Source: Prorocentrum cordatum | Taxonomy: Eukaryota > Sar > Dinophyceae > Prorocentrales > Prorocentraceae | Assembly (NCBI GenBank): GCA_963575745.1 | Contig: CAUYUJ010005758.1 | Coordinates: 479,167-543,166, forward strand | DNA: 64,000 nt | Direction of reading: 5' to 3' | In this document: positions 12,001-24,000 of the stretch, one piece after another | Layout: every line of letters starts with the position of its first letter | Numbering within the stretch: position 1 is the first letter of the stretch | Notes under the pieces: model-generated | What the model was told of the DNA's origin: nothing | The model's input: only the letters and a program-made list of their open reading frames with translations | The model's database searches: none | Made by a program: the position numbers and the translations under genes

Positions 12001-15000
12001 CAGGTCCTTACTTGAACAATCTGAACTTGCAGGTCCGAACTGGATAGCCTCAGCTCCGTGCTTATGAGATTCTTCCAGAGATAACGCCTCCGCTGAGCCA
12101 TATTTTTCCACTCCTCCCAGTGCTCCGCGATGGCCTCCTGGAAGAGCGGCTTGTGCTCCTCTGGGATGCCCTTCCAGGCGATCTCCCTATCCTGCAGCTT
12201 TTCCATGAGTCTTTCACTCTGGGCTCGAGCTCCACGAAGCATGACTGGAGAACTAACTGGAATTGGTGGGCGTGCCCTCGTCGCTATCCTGGGCGATACT
12301 AACGTAGTATGGTTGTCCAGCTTGACGTGCGGCTCGTCGCGTAGCGTTCTGTCGTGCGGCCAATTATTGCTGATGTCTTCCTCGAATGCATTGAGGTGCA
12401 TCGTCGAGCGGTTTGTAGACGGTTCGGCACCGCTGGAGCTCCTCGCTGTTCCAGTCTCCGTAGTTCGGCCCCGGGCGATCCTGAACTCGTCCGGATGGCG
12501 GCGGTAAAACTGACGTAGTTGGAGCCGTTGCTGCGCCTGGCTGTTCCTGCGGGAGCTCATCTGCAGGCGAGGGCTCCACATCCCTCGGCAGGCATTCCTG
12601 CAGGTTCCGCCTCCATCTCGACAGCTCCTTCAGGTTGTGGTTCTTCTCCTCGTACATCTTCGTGCCCCATGTCGGCGCTGGCGTCGGCGCCGCGACGTTG
12701 TCGCTGAAGTTGGCCAAGAGCTTCTCCACGTTGATCGTCGATACCTGGCCACAAAATGCAATCGATCGAGCATGTCTTGAACTACGGACCAAAAGCACGT
12801 TCCGAATTCACTGCTCCACTTGCTGGAGGTCCTGCCCAGCTGGTCCACATGCGAGTGAACGCCCCAACCAAAGTGTCTGAATGGTGTCGCTCGATCATGG
12901 CCGCAGCGTGAAACGCAGTGCCCACTGATAAGAAACCCCTAGCCTGGCCATCGATGTCCATGATCGTGAAACAATCCAGCCCGATCTGCCCCTTGACATC
13001 TGCTGCGTGCGACAACCTGGCTGGCCTCGCGATATTATTCCTCGCCTCGCTCATGCAGGAAAGAAGCGCCACGTAGTGACTTCGCTGCCATCACAACCTC
13101 CGGTCGGCGCCCTGAGAATCTCAATGATATCGCAAGGTCTTCGTTGCTGGGATGTCCTCGATTCTGATGTAGCTGACGTAATGCGGCCAGGTCCTTACTT
13201 GAACAGTCTGAACTTGCAGGTCCGAACTGGATAGCCTTAGCTCCAATGTTCGCCGCGACAGGCTCGAGTCTGCACCACACTCGACTTCCCAGCCTGGCGG
13301 TGCGGTCCAACTTCGGCATGGTCAAATCTGGGGTGATGTCGGCCTTCTCGAGGTCCTGCAATACCATATCGGTCTCGAGGTCGACGACCCTTCGTCGTCC
13401 AACTCGACTCCAATCAGCCCCGTCTGTTAACTTCACCAGCAGCTCCGTGAAATCACCCGCGTTCTCGCAGTTGAACCACTCGTCGGAATATCCGCCGATG
13501 AAGTCCATGAGGTCTCCAGTCGCGTAGACGCCGCACTCTGTCGTGTAGCTGCGGTTGCTGCGCCGGTTAGCCTCCGCGAAGTTCAGCAGAAGTCGGTCTC
13601 TCGACGCACTTCTGGTTCTCTAACAGCCCCTCGGTGGTAGACCCGCGCCAGCTGCGCCCACAGCGTGCAAGGATGCCCCAGGGTAAGCAGATTTGGCTTG
13701 CACGAGCGGTAAATTTGTAGAGCTTCGCGTCGATCTTAAACTTCTCGGAGGTTGATGTTGTTGATCTGATCGATCGACTTGCGCGCCTTGAGCCCCCTCC
13801 TACAGAACTCCTCGGACATGACAGCTTCCCCCGCGAAGATCGTAGCTCAAATCGGTCTTGACGTTGAACGCGTCGCAGGTCCTGGACGAGAGCCTCGCCC
13901 TCTAAAAATAGCGGCCTCGCCAGGAACGCGCCGGCGAACGTGACCTGCCGCGCGAGGAAGCCGACAGCCTCCATGATCATATCCTTACAGCGCTGGCTTC
14001 GCCCAGGCTTCATCTTACGCTTCGCCCTGCCTGCCTTCGCGCCGGTTCCCCTCCGCGCCGTCGTCTCCGGCTGCAATGGCCATGTCGCGCATCGACGAGC
14101 TCCTTCGCCTCGTCGGTGGTCCGTCGCTCTCGGAGGCTTCCGAGGGGGGTGATCCCGCTAGCTTTGCGAGACGTTCCGCTCTGGAGCTCCGGTAGGCTAA
14201 GCAGGCGCTCCCGGTCGCTGAAGCATCCTTCGAGGTCGTGAACAGCGGCGCCTCATCCTTGATCTCTTCCTGCTTGACTGCCTTCGGAATCTGTCCCAAC
14301 AACAAGCGCGCAATGCTGTCCTTGATCATGCTCTCGGTTACCTTGATGTTGCGCTTCTTAAACAGCTGGATGAGTTCCACCTTGTACTTCTTGGCTAAAC
14401 CTCGAAGTTCCAGATCTGGTGCTCGAGCTCCCCTTCGGCTCGTTGAGAATCACTCGCATCTCCCGGCAGCCCATGCCCATGCCTTGGCACTCCAACCCGT
14501 TGCTTTCTTTTCCTCCTGCAGCTCCACCTTGACCGTGGTCCCGAGCGGAAGTGAGCGGCGCGGTGCTGGCGGATCGAATCGACTCTCCGGGATCTCCCCC
14601 TTGCCACGCCGGCGGCCATTGCGAAAAATGATCGCCACTGCCGGGCGCCTGGTCTTTGCGATCGCCGCGAACACTAACTTGAGCACCGGCTGCCATCGCA
14701 CCGGCGCCGCCATGTTGCAGTGCTTCTTGGCATCCACTTTGAGGGCGTCCCAGCTGTGAACCCATGCCAGCACGCTAGTAAGCATGTGGATATGGCAAAA
14801 CTCGCTGATCGCCTGAGACTGCTTGAACCGATCTTGGCTGAATACGGGAGAAATCTCATCGTCGTCCAAACGTTCAGTTGTTTCGAACCGCGCTCGTCTT
14901 GTTTGCCTTGCTTGCAGCTGCTGATCTGGCGCGGGATTCGGTGACATAGCACGGCGGCCCCGCTCGCGCATTCGCCAGTTTCTCCGACATTGGTCTTGAT

Positions 15001-18000
15001 CTGGTTTCCGTCGGACTCTCCTGAAGCACCCTGAAGTTTCGATCGGAGTGGCTCGGATCGTTCTCGTAAGTGCTGAAGTTCATCTCGGACTGAGTCGGGT
15101 CGCTCTCGAACTGGTCGAAGTTGATCTCGCTCTGATTCGGGTTGCTCTCGAACTGGTCGGCGCCCATCTCGCCCGGGGCCCCCCGTGCGGCCCCATTGGA
15201 GGCCCGCTCGGGATATCCCGAGCGCGTCCTTGGGGGCCCCCCAGAGCGCCATGCTGATGATGACGGCCCGGCTGTTTTCAAATTATTTCCACCGGCGCTG
15301 CGAGGGCGGAAGTGGCCGGATCTCTGTCTGGCTCGGGCTCACGTCTGGAGCCACTGTGAAAAGGTGGGCCCCGTTGAACTGCAACGCGTCGAAACTTGGA
15401 CGCCCGCTCTTGGCCCAGCCGAGCCTGAGGCTGGCGACTCCCAGCTTCCTGAATGTCATAGTGCTCTCGCCAGCCTCCACCTCGCGATCGCGAGCTGCGC
15501 CAAGTTTACCAGGGGCCTCTTGGGGCAACAGTGCTGGAACTAAGCGCGGCGAGATGGAACTTCTCAGCGTTGAAATGGCGCCTTTTCACTGCGAGCGGCA
15601 CCGGCGCTCCAATCGCGCTCGCGATCGGCTCGCCCGCTCCGAATATGAAGACTTCTCGTTCGTCGAACCCGATCGGCTTGAAGCCCAACTTGGCGAGCCT
15701 CTTCTTCATGTCATCGTGCCAGGCCTGGCCCCCGACCTTCTTGGCGCAGGACGAATCCGGCAACAGTTTGCCTCCGCACTGCTGCAGCAGCTCCTCCATT
15801 ATTACGTTCGCCGTATCCGTCACCATCGCGTCGTTGATGAAGAAGGTCTGCTCGGCGATATTCTGCTCCTTGCGCTGCCAACCTGTGCAGTGCTGGTCGG
15901 TGCCGTTGTCTTCTTCCTGGCGGTCGTCGGACGTCGTCACATGTGCCTTTTCGGCGGCCAGGGCGTCCAGGATCTCCCTTATGTGTCCGAGCCGCTGACA
16001 TACTGCACACTGTATCCTCGCTTTCAGCTTCTCGGTGCGATCTGGGCCCCCCCTGCCTCCAGCGTTCGCCGAGTGGGTGCCCTTGCTTCCGCTGCTTTTG
16101 CCACCGGGCGGCCGATCTCGATGGCAATGCCTTCTCGCTTGCTTGGCGTCCTTCTGACGACCCTTCGCTCTAGCCAGCATCTTCTCCAACTCATATACTC
16201 CAGCCTCCGCTTCGCTCCCTTCCTTGAGCAATTCCTCTGGCAGGTCATCGTCCTCCACTTGAGTCTCGAATGTCTCGAAATCCTCATTCTCGTCATCGGT
16301 CTCAATCATATGAGCCCCCCAACGTCTCTGTCTGACTCCTCCTTTGCCTGTGGCAGACTGTGCTGGCGCGGGTCTCCAGGGGTTGAACTTATCCAGTGCT
16401 CGAGCGTCCTTCGCGTTGAGTAACGTCTGCTTCTACAGCGGCTCGAGCTCAGACTTATTCCGGTTAGCGTTGAGCACTCCAGCCTCTTTGCCTGGCGGCA
16501 GGCCCAGCCACCACATGAACAACCAGGCTAGGGCCTGATCTGGAACTCAATCTGTGGCGTCTTCAACCTCGAGACCTGCGAATCGAAGCGAATGATGAAA
16601 TTGCGAACCCCCTCGCCGATCTCGCGGCGCATCTTGGTGAAAAACGTCTTGAGCTCTCCGCCGAGCTCCACCACCTTCTCGTTTTCAAATTTACTGGCCA
16701 GAAAATCTAACAGCACCTGGAGCCCTTTTGTACTCTGTAGCTCCAGCGAAGTCCTTTGCGTGTACCCAGGCGTCGCCCTGTAACTCTGCGCAAAGTTCCG
16801 AATGGCTGCTTCTCCGCGGACAGGCGTGTGCGGATTCTGAACACTGCAACCCTCTGGCGGTAATCCTTCATCGTCATCTGCTTGGGGTCGACGGGCGGCG
16901 CTTTGATATACGGTTCACCTCCCGTCTGCGCAGTAATGGGATATCCTTCTTCCCCAGAATCTCCTTGTCCGTCATCGGACTGCTCCCGCTTGGGGGACAG
17001 AGCTTAGAAATACTGCTGACAAGCAATCAGTCGAATATGAAACTCTGCTGACGGGCATTCCGTCGAATATGAAACTCTGCCGACAGGCAACCCATCGAAT
17101 ATGAAACTTTGCTGACAAGCAATCCGTCGAAGCGGGCAATCCACTGTAGTCCGTGGCTCGATCCGCTCCTGCTACCAATGTGAAGATGCGACTTCTGATA
17201 TGTGCTGCGATGGGCGCGCGCTATGTTCCGTGTGTCGCCGAAAGCTCAAAGGCCCTGGGAGCCATGCCGTTTACGGAGCGATAGGGGTGATACGAGGGGC
17301 AAACGCTGGGCAATCCAGCACTCTCGCTTTCACACACCCCTCCCTGTTCGTCCCCGCCCCCCGCTCCCCTCCTCCCTCCCAAAGGCTCGGAAGGCCTCGG
17401 GCCTTCTAAGAAGTGTCCAAGCCTTCCTGGGAGACGTAGAGAGCTTCTCAAAGAGGCTGGAAGGCTTCAGAGAAGCCCCGACGCCTTCTGAAAAGGCCTC
17501 CTTCTCACTTCCCCCCTCGCTCACCGCCAACTCTGGCCACCTGTTGGTTAGTTGGTTGACTGCGCCTTTGCGGATCGATTGCGAGCACGCGGGCACGGTC
17601 TCTTCAACAGGACTGCTGGGCGGAGGGCCACGCCAGGATGCCCAAGCCCGGGGGAGCGGAAGAGCAGGGGCGGCAGGAGCACGAGGGGGGAGAGGATGAG
17701 CAGCAGGATCAGGAGAAGCGAATTCCAGACACAGGAAGCCCAGACGGAGACCGAGCATTCCGCATGGACCTACTCCGCGTGGCGTTGGCCTGCGATCAGT
17801 GGGGGCCAAGTCCAAACAAAACAGGCCCCAACGGAGACCGAGCACTCCGCATGGACTTACCCCGTATGGATTCAGCCTCTCCCGACAGGAGCAGCAGCTG
17901 TGCGCACTAGGGTGAGTCGACTGCAGCCGCTCGAGCGAGGACGGCTGCCGTCTGCCACAGAAGAAAGGATTGGCTGGCGTGCGCGGCGGTGTTCGCATGG

Positions 18001-21000
18001 CGCGCCTCAGGTGTGCGAGCGGGCGGCCCCTCTGCGCGTGGGAGCTCTCCGTTTGTCGGGGCCTCCAGAGCGAGGGGGGAGCCACCCAGGGCCTGCGTGT
18101 GTCTCCAGCAGCAAGCGCCGTAGATGCGTCGATGCCGTCGCTCGGGCCAGGCCCGCCGGGCCCGTCGGCTCGATTGCGTTCACCCCTCGCGGTCGAGGTG
18201 TGTGTAGGAGGAGGAGGAGGAGGAGGAGGAGGAGGCGGAGCGTAGCTGAAGGAGTCCCACGTCCCAATCTACACATATCTGCACTGCCTTCCCGGCCTCT
18301 CTCCTTGCGAGAGTACGCAGCACGGGCCTTCACGATGGCATACTTCACCTGCCAGGGGGCCTGAGAGGGAGGCCTGCTCTTCGGCAGACAGCACCTTGAT
18401 CGCGGCGTAGTTGCGAGGCATGTCGTAATCCACGAATTGGAAGAGGGTGAGGTGGAGCGGGGACGAGGCATCATCGGAGCGAGAGGAACGAGGGGGGAGA
18501 GGATTCGATTCCGACGGCGCCTGAGTTTGAGGCCCGCTTGCATACAAGGCCTGCTCTTCGGCAGTGATTACCCTGACCCTACTCGGGTCGCGGGGCATCT
18601 CATAATCAATGAAACGAAATTCGACGAGCTCGTCCTCTCGACCGAGTCCGAGCAAAGAGGGGGGATCATGAGGGATCGGAGAGAGAGGTGGGTGAGGCGA
18701 CACCAGCCATGGGAGACCTATTGCTTCAGAGCCCCGAGCCTCACCCGATGGGCCGTCCTCCTCGAGGTCTCCGCGGGCCGCCTCGATGGACTCACGAAGG
18801 GTGGGACGACGAAGAAGTGCCAGCTGCTGTCGTCCACGAAGAGGGAGCCTCAGCGCGATCTGCGCAGCAGGGACGAGCTCCAGCGCCCTCTTGTACGTTG
18901 GTGGGGAGCTGTGCCGTGCCGCCATCAGCCGATAGTGGTGGTAGCAAGCGATGAGAGCGGCAGGAGTCGGCCCCCACAGCCCGAGTCGATGCCGAATCTC
19001 ACCTGGGAGATCTTCTCGAAGAGTGAGGGCGCCGAAGTGCAGGCACCGATGGCACTCCATCAAACAATGTCGCATAGTATCTGGGCCGCCACAACCATAG
19101 ATACACCATGCCTCACGTTGCATACGTCGGTGAGTGATCCAACCCCCTAGGTACGACCTCACACATATGAAGGCCCAAGATGCGGGCATTAGCTGCAATT
19201 GGTTGATGACCGATGGCCAGCACACATCCCGAATACCAAAGTGCTTCTGCACGCGGGCGGAGAGCAGCTCTAGAAGTCTGTCAGGGAAGACTGCACGCTG
19301 GAAGATGTCGGTGAAGGCCGCCTGCCACTTGGGTGCTCGGGAACGTGGCAGTCCTTGTCCCTCAGCTGGCTCCGGAACGCGACGGGCGAGGCTCCATGGG
19401 AGCGGGCAAGGATTGGGTTCAGCTCGGAAGAACTCGATCACCTCTGCGGGGACGGACGAGTCGCCGCCTTCCCATAGACTCAATGCCATTCGCCCTCCCT
19501 CTTTCAGCACTTGGGACGATGGGAAGCCCTTCGCTGCCTCTTCCAAGCGGCAAGCAAAAGGTGGTGCCATCCAGAAGCTCGGGGCCAAGACGTCACTGGT
19601 AGCCTGGGAGAACGTGCCATATTCCCAGAGGAGATCCCGATGTCGCTGCAGCTGCTCGCGCCATGTCGAACATGTGATCAGAGCTGCTCGAAGCCGTGCG
19701 GCAGCAGCAACGCAGAAGACAGAGCTGAACTTCGGGCCGTTCACTGTGCTTAGCGCGAAGCAGTCACCAGTCCGAAGCATACTAGCAGGTGTGCGCATGA
19801 TGCGAGCCAGCAGAAAGCGCTGCTGTTGCCCAACCCTCCAGGGAAGAGGAACCAGCTGGGCCACGTACGACAGCGTGGGAGCAGCTCTCTGACGATAAAG
19901 AGCGGCAGCCGTGGAGAGAGCTGCACCCTGCGAAGAAATTGCCGTAGCACGAGTGGCATGCTTGAGAACAGGAGTCGACCATTGACTATCATCAGTGGCT
20001 CCAGGCCCAATCTGAAATCCAAGATATGTACACGCCGAAACAATCGCGAAATCTGCCCAGGCGGGGTCGCCCCCCACAAGTTGGTGTCGAAGTAGGGCTC
20101 CGTGCTCAGGCATAGACGGGTCACGAAGAGGAATCACATTGCATTTGGCAGGCTTAAGTCGTAGCTGAGCAAACCTCGAAGCATGTCGAAATACTCGAGC
20201 CAAACGTGGATACGCTCTGTTGTGGAAGAGGACTGCCCCAAGATCATCCGCACATGCACGAACCACCCCCAAGAGACGCCCACGTGCAACTAGACAGTGT
20301 TCTAAGTCCAGAAGGAACGGGTTGCTCGCAATCACATAGAGCGAACCACTCAACGGACAGCCCTGAAGCACCCCTGAGTTCATGTGGTATAGGTACGTCG
20401 GAGAGTCGCCGACGAAGTAGCATGGAGTGCAGTGGTAGAGGGAGCGAAGAGCGCGGACCAGAGGGGCAGGAATACGGAGTCGGGCGAGACATTGGAATAG
20501 CCACTCCTGGGATACCGACGGGAAGGCCTGGGCAAAGTCAAATGCGATCAACGACGGTGCCTGGGAGGACGCAGTAGACATAATACTGGCTGATCGAGCG
20601 TAGCGGTCCAAATCGACAATATTGTCCAGAAAATTTCGCCTCCGAATAAAGCCCCTTTGGGATGGAGCCCCGATCCTCTGCGTCACCCAGCTCATAGTCT
20701 GGTTCAGCACACTGCACACCACTTTATTCGAGGAGTTCTTGAGCCCGAGCGGGCGGGTATCACCAGGGGCCCGTACAACACCACCATCTTCGGGATCATG
20801 GGAAGGGGCCTTAGGGTCCTTAGGGGGGAAGACGGCCAGCAACGCAGTGAAATTGGAGGGCATGTAGTTCCCAAGAGCAATCCAGCGAAGAACTTCGAGA
20901 AGGACCCTCGACCCCGAACCACACCTCCAGGCCGCATAGTGAAGCCCATCGGGGCCAGGAGCGGACCAGTTCGACTGTTTCAGCGCACGTTCCACATCTC

Positions 21001-24000
21001 GAAGGATGGGTGGGCGAACCTCTGAGAAGTCCTCTGAGCTGCTGAATCGGTCTATGTATTTCTTGGCGACAGAGGGGACGGAGTGGGTCTTGGCGAACAC
21101 GGGGCCCCAATATGAGGCCAATGCGTCCACCATCGGGGCTTGGGAGGGAGGTGCCTGTTCCGACGTCAGTGGGCCGCCCGCCAGCATCTCCGAAACCGAG
21201 ACCATCTCATTCGCCTTGACCGATGCTAAGTACTTACGCCGACACAGCGGATTCCATAACTGTGCAGACCTAATGATAGCACGACGACGCCCAGCCAGAC
21301 GAATCCTGACCGTGCTCGACGACGACTGGTTGATCTCTGACTCGAGAGCCTTCTTTCTGGATTCTGCTTCTTGCTGCTGCCACAAACTATGGAGATCATG
21401 GAAGCCACCAGGATCAATGAAAGATACGATCTCGCCATCCACACGTATGAGACTCTGCGTCCAGGGGTGCTGGAATAGGAGAACTCGGGCAAGACGGGCG
21501 TCGTTACGCCAGACACATCGCGCAACAGAACGAGAAATCATAGCCCGAGAAGTCAGTGATGATGGTGCAGCACGGCAGATGGCATTGCGTGCAAGAAGCC
21601 CAGCAGCTTGCCGGACAGCGGTAGCAGCAGCAAGCATGCGCGGCGGGTCGAAAGCGAGATCCTCAATGCCCACCTGGGATTCCATGTGGGAGACTAGCTG
21701 AGCGTAAATCTTGTCTTTGTACACCCAACGCGGGAGGGGCCTCTGTCGTTTCGTTCTGGAGTGATCCCGTGGGCGCCAGACGACCTCCAGGGGCGAGTGG
21801 TCAGAAATACCCCCGATGGGCCAACTCATGAGGTTCATCACGGACCGATACTAGCTGAGCAGTTTGACACAGGAGCCATGGCGGTGAGGCGACAAAGAGA
21901 CGATCAATTTTGGACTCGCATGCAGTTGAGGCGTGCCAGTGGGTTGGCGCCTCCGAGGCGAGCTCCGTCATCTCCCTGAAGATCTTCAGCCAGCTCGAGT
22001 CGCCAGGACGGGACGCCCGAGTAGAGCCAACCCGCAGGGTGGAGTCTCCCCGCTGGGCACCATCAGCCTGCGACGAAGCAGGTGTGGCCTGCCTCCCCTG
22101 TGAAGCCCCCGTCGACGCGGCACTGGGGGAGGCTGCGGGTGGTTGGGAGGACGCAGGAGATGAAGCCGAAGAAGAGGACGGACTCGGAGAACATGGCCCA
22201 GAAGGTGGTGTGCAGGTGGCCGGTGTTGTCCTCGATGCAGCCGAACTCGGAGTGCATGCGGCCGTGGGGTGGTGACTTTGCAGGGCTGAATCCTGCCCCC
22301 CACGGCCTGACGAACATGGAGTACTGGTGTGATCCTCTCCCCGATGGTGCTCGATGGGCTTCGCAGGAATGTTGAAGTCGCCCGTGAGGATCACCGTGTA
22401 CTTCAGCGGATCATCGCGCACTCGCCGAAGCTGAGATTTTATACATGCTTGGATCTCCTTCAGGCCAGCAGCGTCGATGGCAAAATTGTGCACGTTCCAG
22501 TGGTAGATGGTGAAGTCGACCACTGAATTATGGATAGTGACCAGAAGAACCCGACCAGCGACAAAGCACTTACCCTTGGCTCGAACGCGTGGGTCCTTGG
22601 GAACGAGTGTGGCGACGCCTCCAGTCCGCGGCATCTCAGACTCAGAAACGAAGCATGAATGCGAAGTACAGTGAATCCTCTGAAGAGCTTCCTCCATAGC
22701 ATATTCACCACCGTGGATCTCCTGTATCGCCACTACTTTTCCAGCACCCAACAGTTTGCTCAGATAGCTGAGCTTCCTGCTCAAAATCGCTGGTCTGTAG
22801 TGTAACAGGGCCCCTGAATTCCAGGTCGTGAAAGCTAGAAACCCCACGCCGAACATCTCGTTACCCACTCCACCGTACTTCACGTGTGTCGAAGACCTGG
22901 CGAACCAGCTCATTGGCCTCCTCCCTGGACAAGCAATTGTCGGCAAGTGCAGAGAGGTTCCATTCCACTTTCGGCGTTCTGCTCGCAGGTAGTGGGAGCA
23001 CTCGCACCAAGGGCTCCCACTTGGCCATGAGTTGACCATTATCCTTGTCGAGGAAAGTGCGGATGCCACGGTCGGCGAGACACCTCTGCAGCTTCTTGCA
23101 TGCAATTTCTGTGGCAACCATCTTCTTGTTCTTGTCCGCGGAAATATGGATCGGTACTGACTCAGTGCCCGCGTCAACCTGGAATGCGCGCCATGACCCA
23201 TTTGGCAGACGGAGCTGCTGCTGGGCCTGACTCCTTCTCGAAGAACGGGTAGCTTCCATGGGGCCTTGAAATGCGAGAGTGAAGGATTTGGCGACATCAT
23301 CTCCGTGAAGTTCCACTCCATCCCCGAGAGGGACATTCGCTTCGGAGAGCCAAGGAGCCAATGCCGCCGCCACAGCGTTCTTGGCGACAGCCGATGATGC
23401 CCGCACCGTGAGGATGGTGAGATCCACATCCCTGTCCCACTCTGGATTCGGAACAACAGGAGGACGTGGCTTCGTCTTTGCGAGGTCCAGCTCTTTCTCC
23501 AAATGCGATAGACGATGAGCGAGGCCCGCCACGGTGCTGTCGAGAAGGTCTGAACGCGCACGCTGTGCATGGACCTCCCCATCAACACGTCGAAGCTGCT
23601 GATTGAAGCGCTCCTCATACTTTTCCATGAGCGGTACTGTGGCCGCGCTGAGCGCGGCAGGAAGCTGGGCCAGGATGGTCTCCATCGCCTTCTGTGTGAA
23701 GGCCTGCATGGCCTCCGCCTGAAAAGAGTCCGCAGATTGGGCAACACTGCTGCCTCCATCATGTGGCGTGGTTCCATTGGACATAGCTGCCGTAGCCCAG
23801 GGATCAGGCGCACGGCCTTCAGCGGGGGTGCCAGGAGTCGCCCACGGCCTCGAAGCTGGTGGAGTCGGCCATGGGGACGGAGAGGGCGAGGCCTTCGCAC
23901 CCCCAGCTGGGACTTGCCCTTCGTCGGCTGGGATGGGGGTGGCGATGCCGAAATGCTGCGTACCACAAGAGCTGTCGACGATGACGGGAGAGGCGCCACG

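Larger units (their letters stand above)
9641..13240 (-). repeat. Three tandem ~1.21-kb copies of the integrase-to-RT-linker segment
   Basis: The marker GAGATTCTTCCAGAGATAAC lies at 9641, 10848 and 12066 (periods 1207 and 1218). Each copy carries, on minus, the integrase zinc region, the integrase core, a Pro/Gln-rich linker and the [17 protein letters not shown] segment. Copies are joined in frame at [16 protein letters not shown] (copy 1/2) and [16 protein letters not shown] (copy 2/3). Similarity is high (I estimate above 90%), with small indels. The 5'-most copy (12066-13240) is the one connected to upstream protease sequence. Confidence 0.9.
7614..17334 (-). mobile_element. Ty1/copia-class LTR retrotransposon, decayed, with triplicated integrase segment
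   Basis: Bounded by direct LTRs of about 156 bp (7614-7771 and 17179-17334). The minus strand carries, in order, a gag remnant, a zinc-knuckle plus aspartic protease region, integrase, reverse transcriptase and RNase H, which is the copia order. A primer-binding-site-like sequence follows the 5' LTR. Several frameshifts break the polyprotein. The LTRs differ at roughly one base in ten by eye, so the insertion is old. No clear target-site duplication was found. The element lies inside the 19.5-kb DAW1-like intron, in the same orientation as the gene. Confidence 0.85.

Noticed and set aside
13567-15252. Separate host genes from the long frames in this stretch
   Set aside because: They lie between copia protease and integrase on the same strand and are best explained as decayed polyprotein.
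7600-17345. Target-site duplication for the copia element
   Set aside because: The five bases outside the LTRs (TCTTT-type on the left, CACCC-type on the right) do not match; the outer edges may be eroded.
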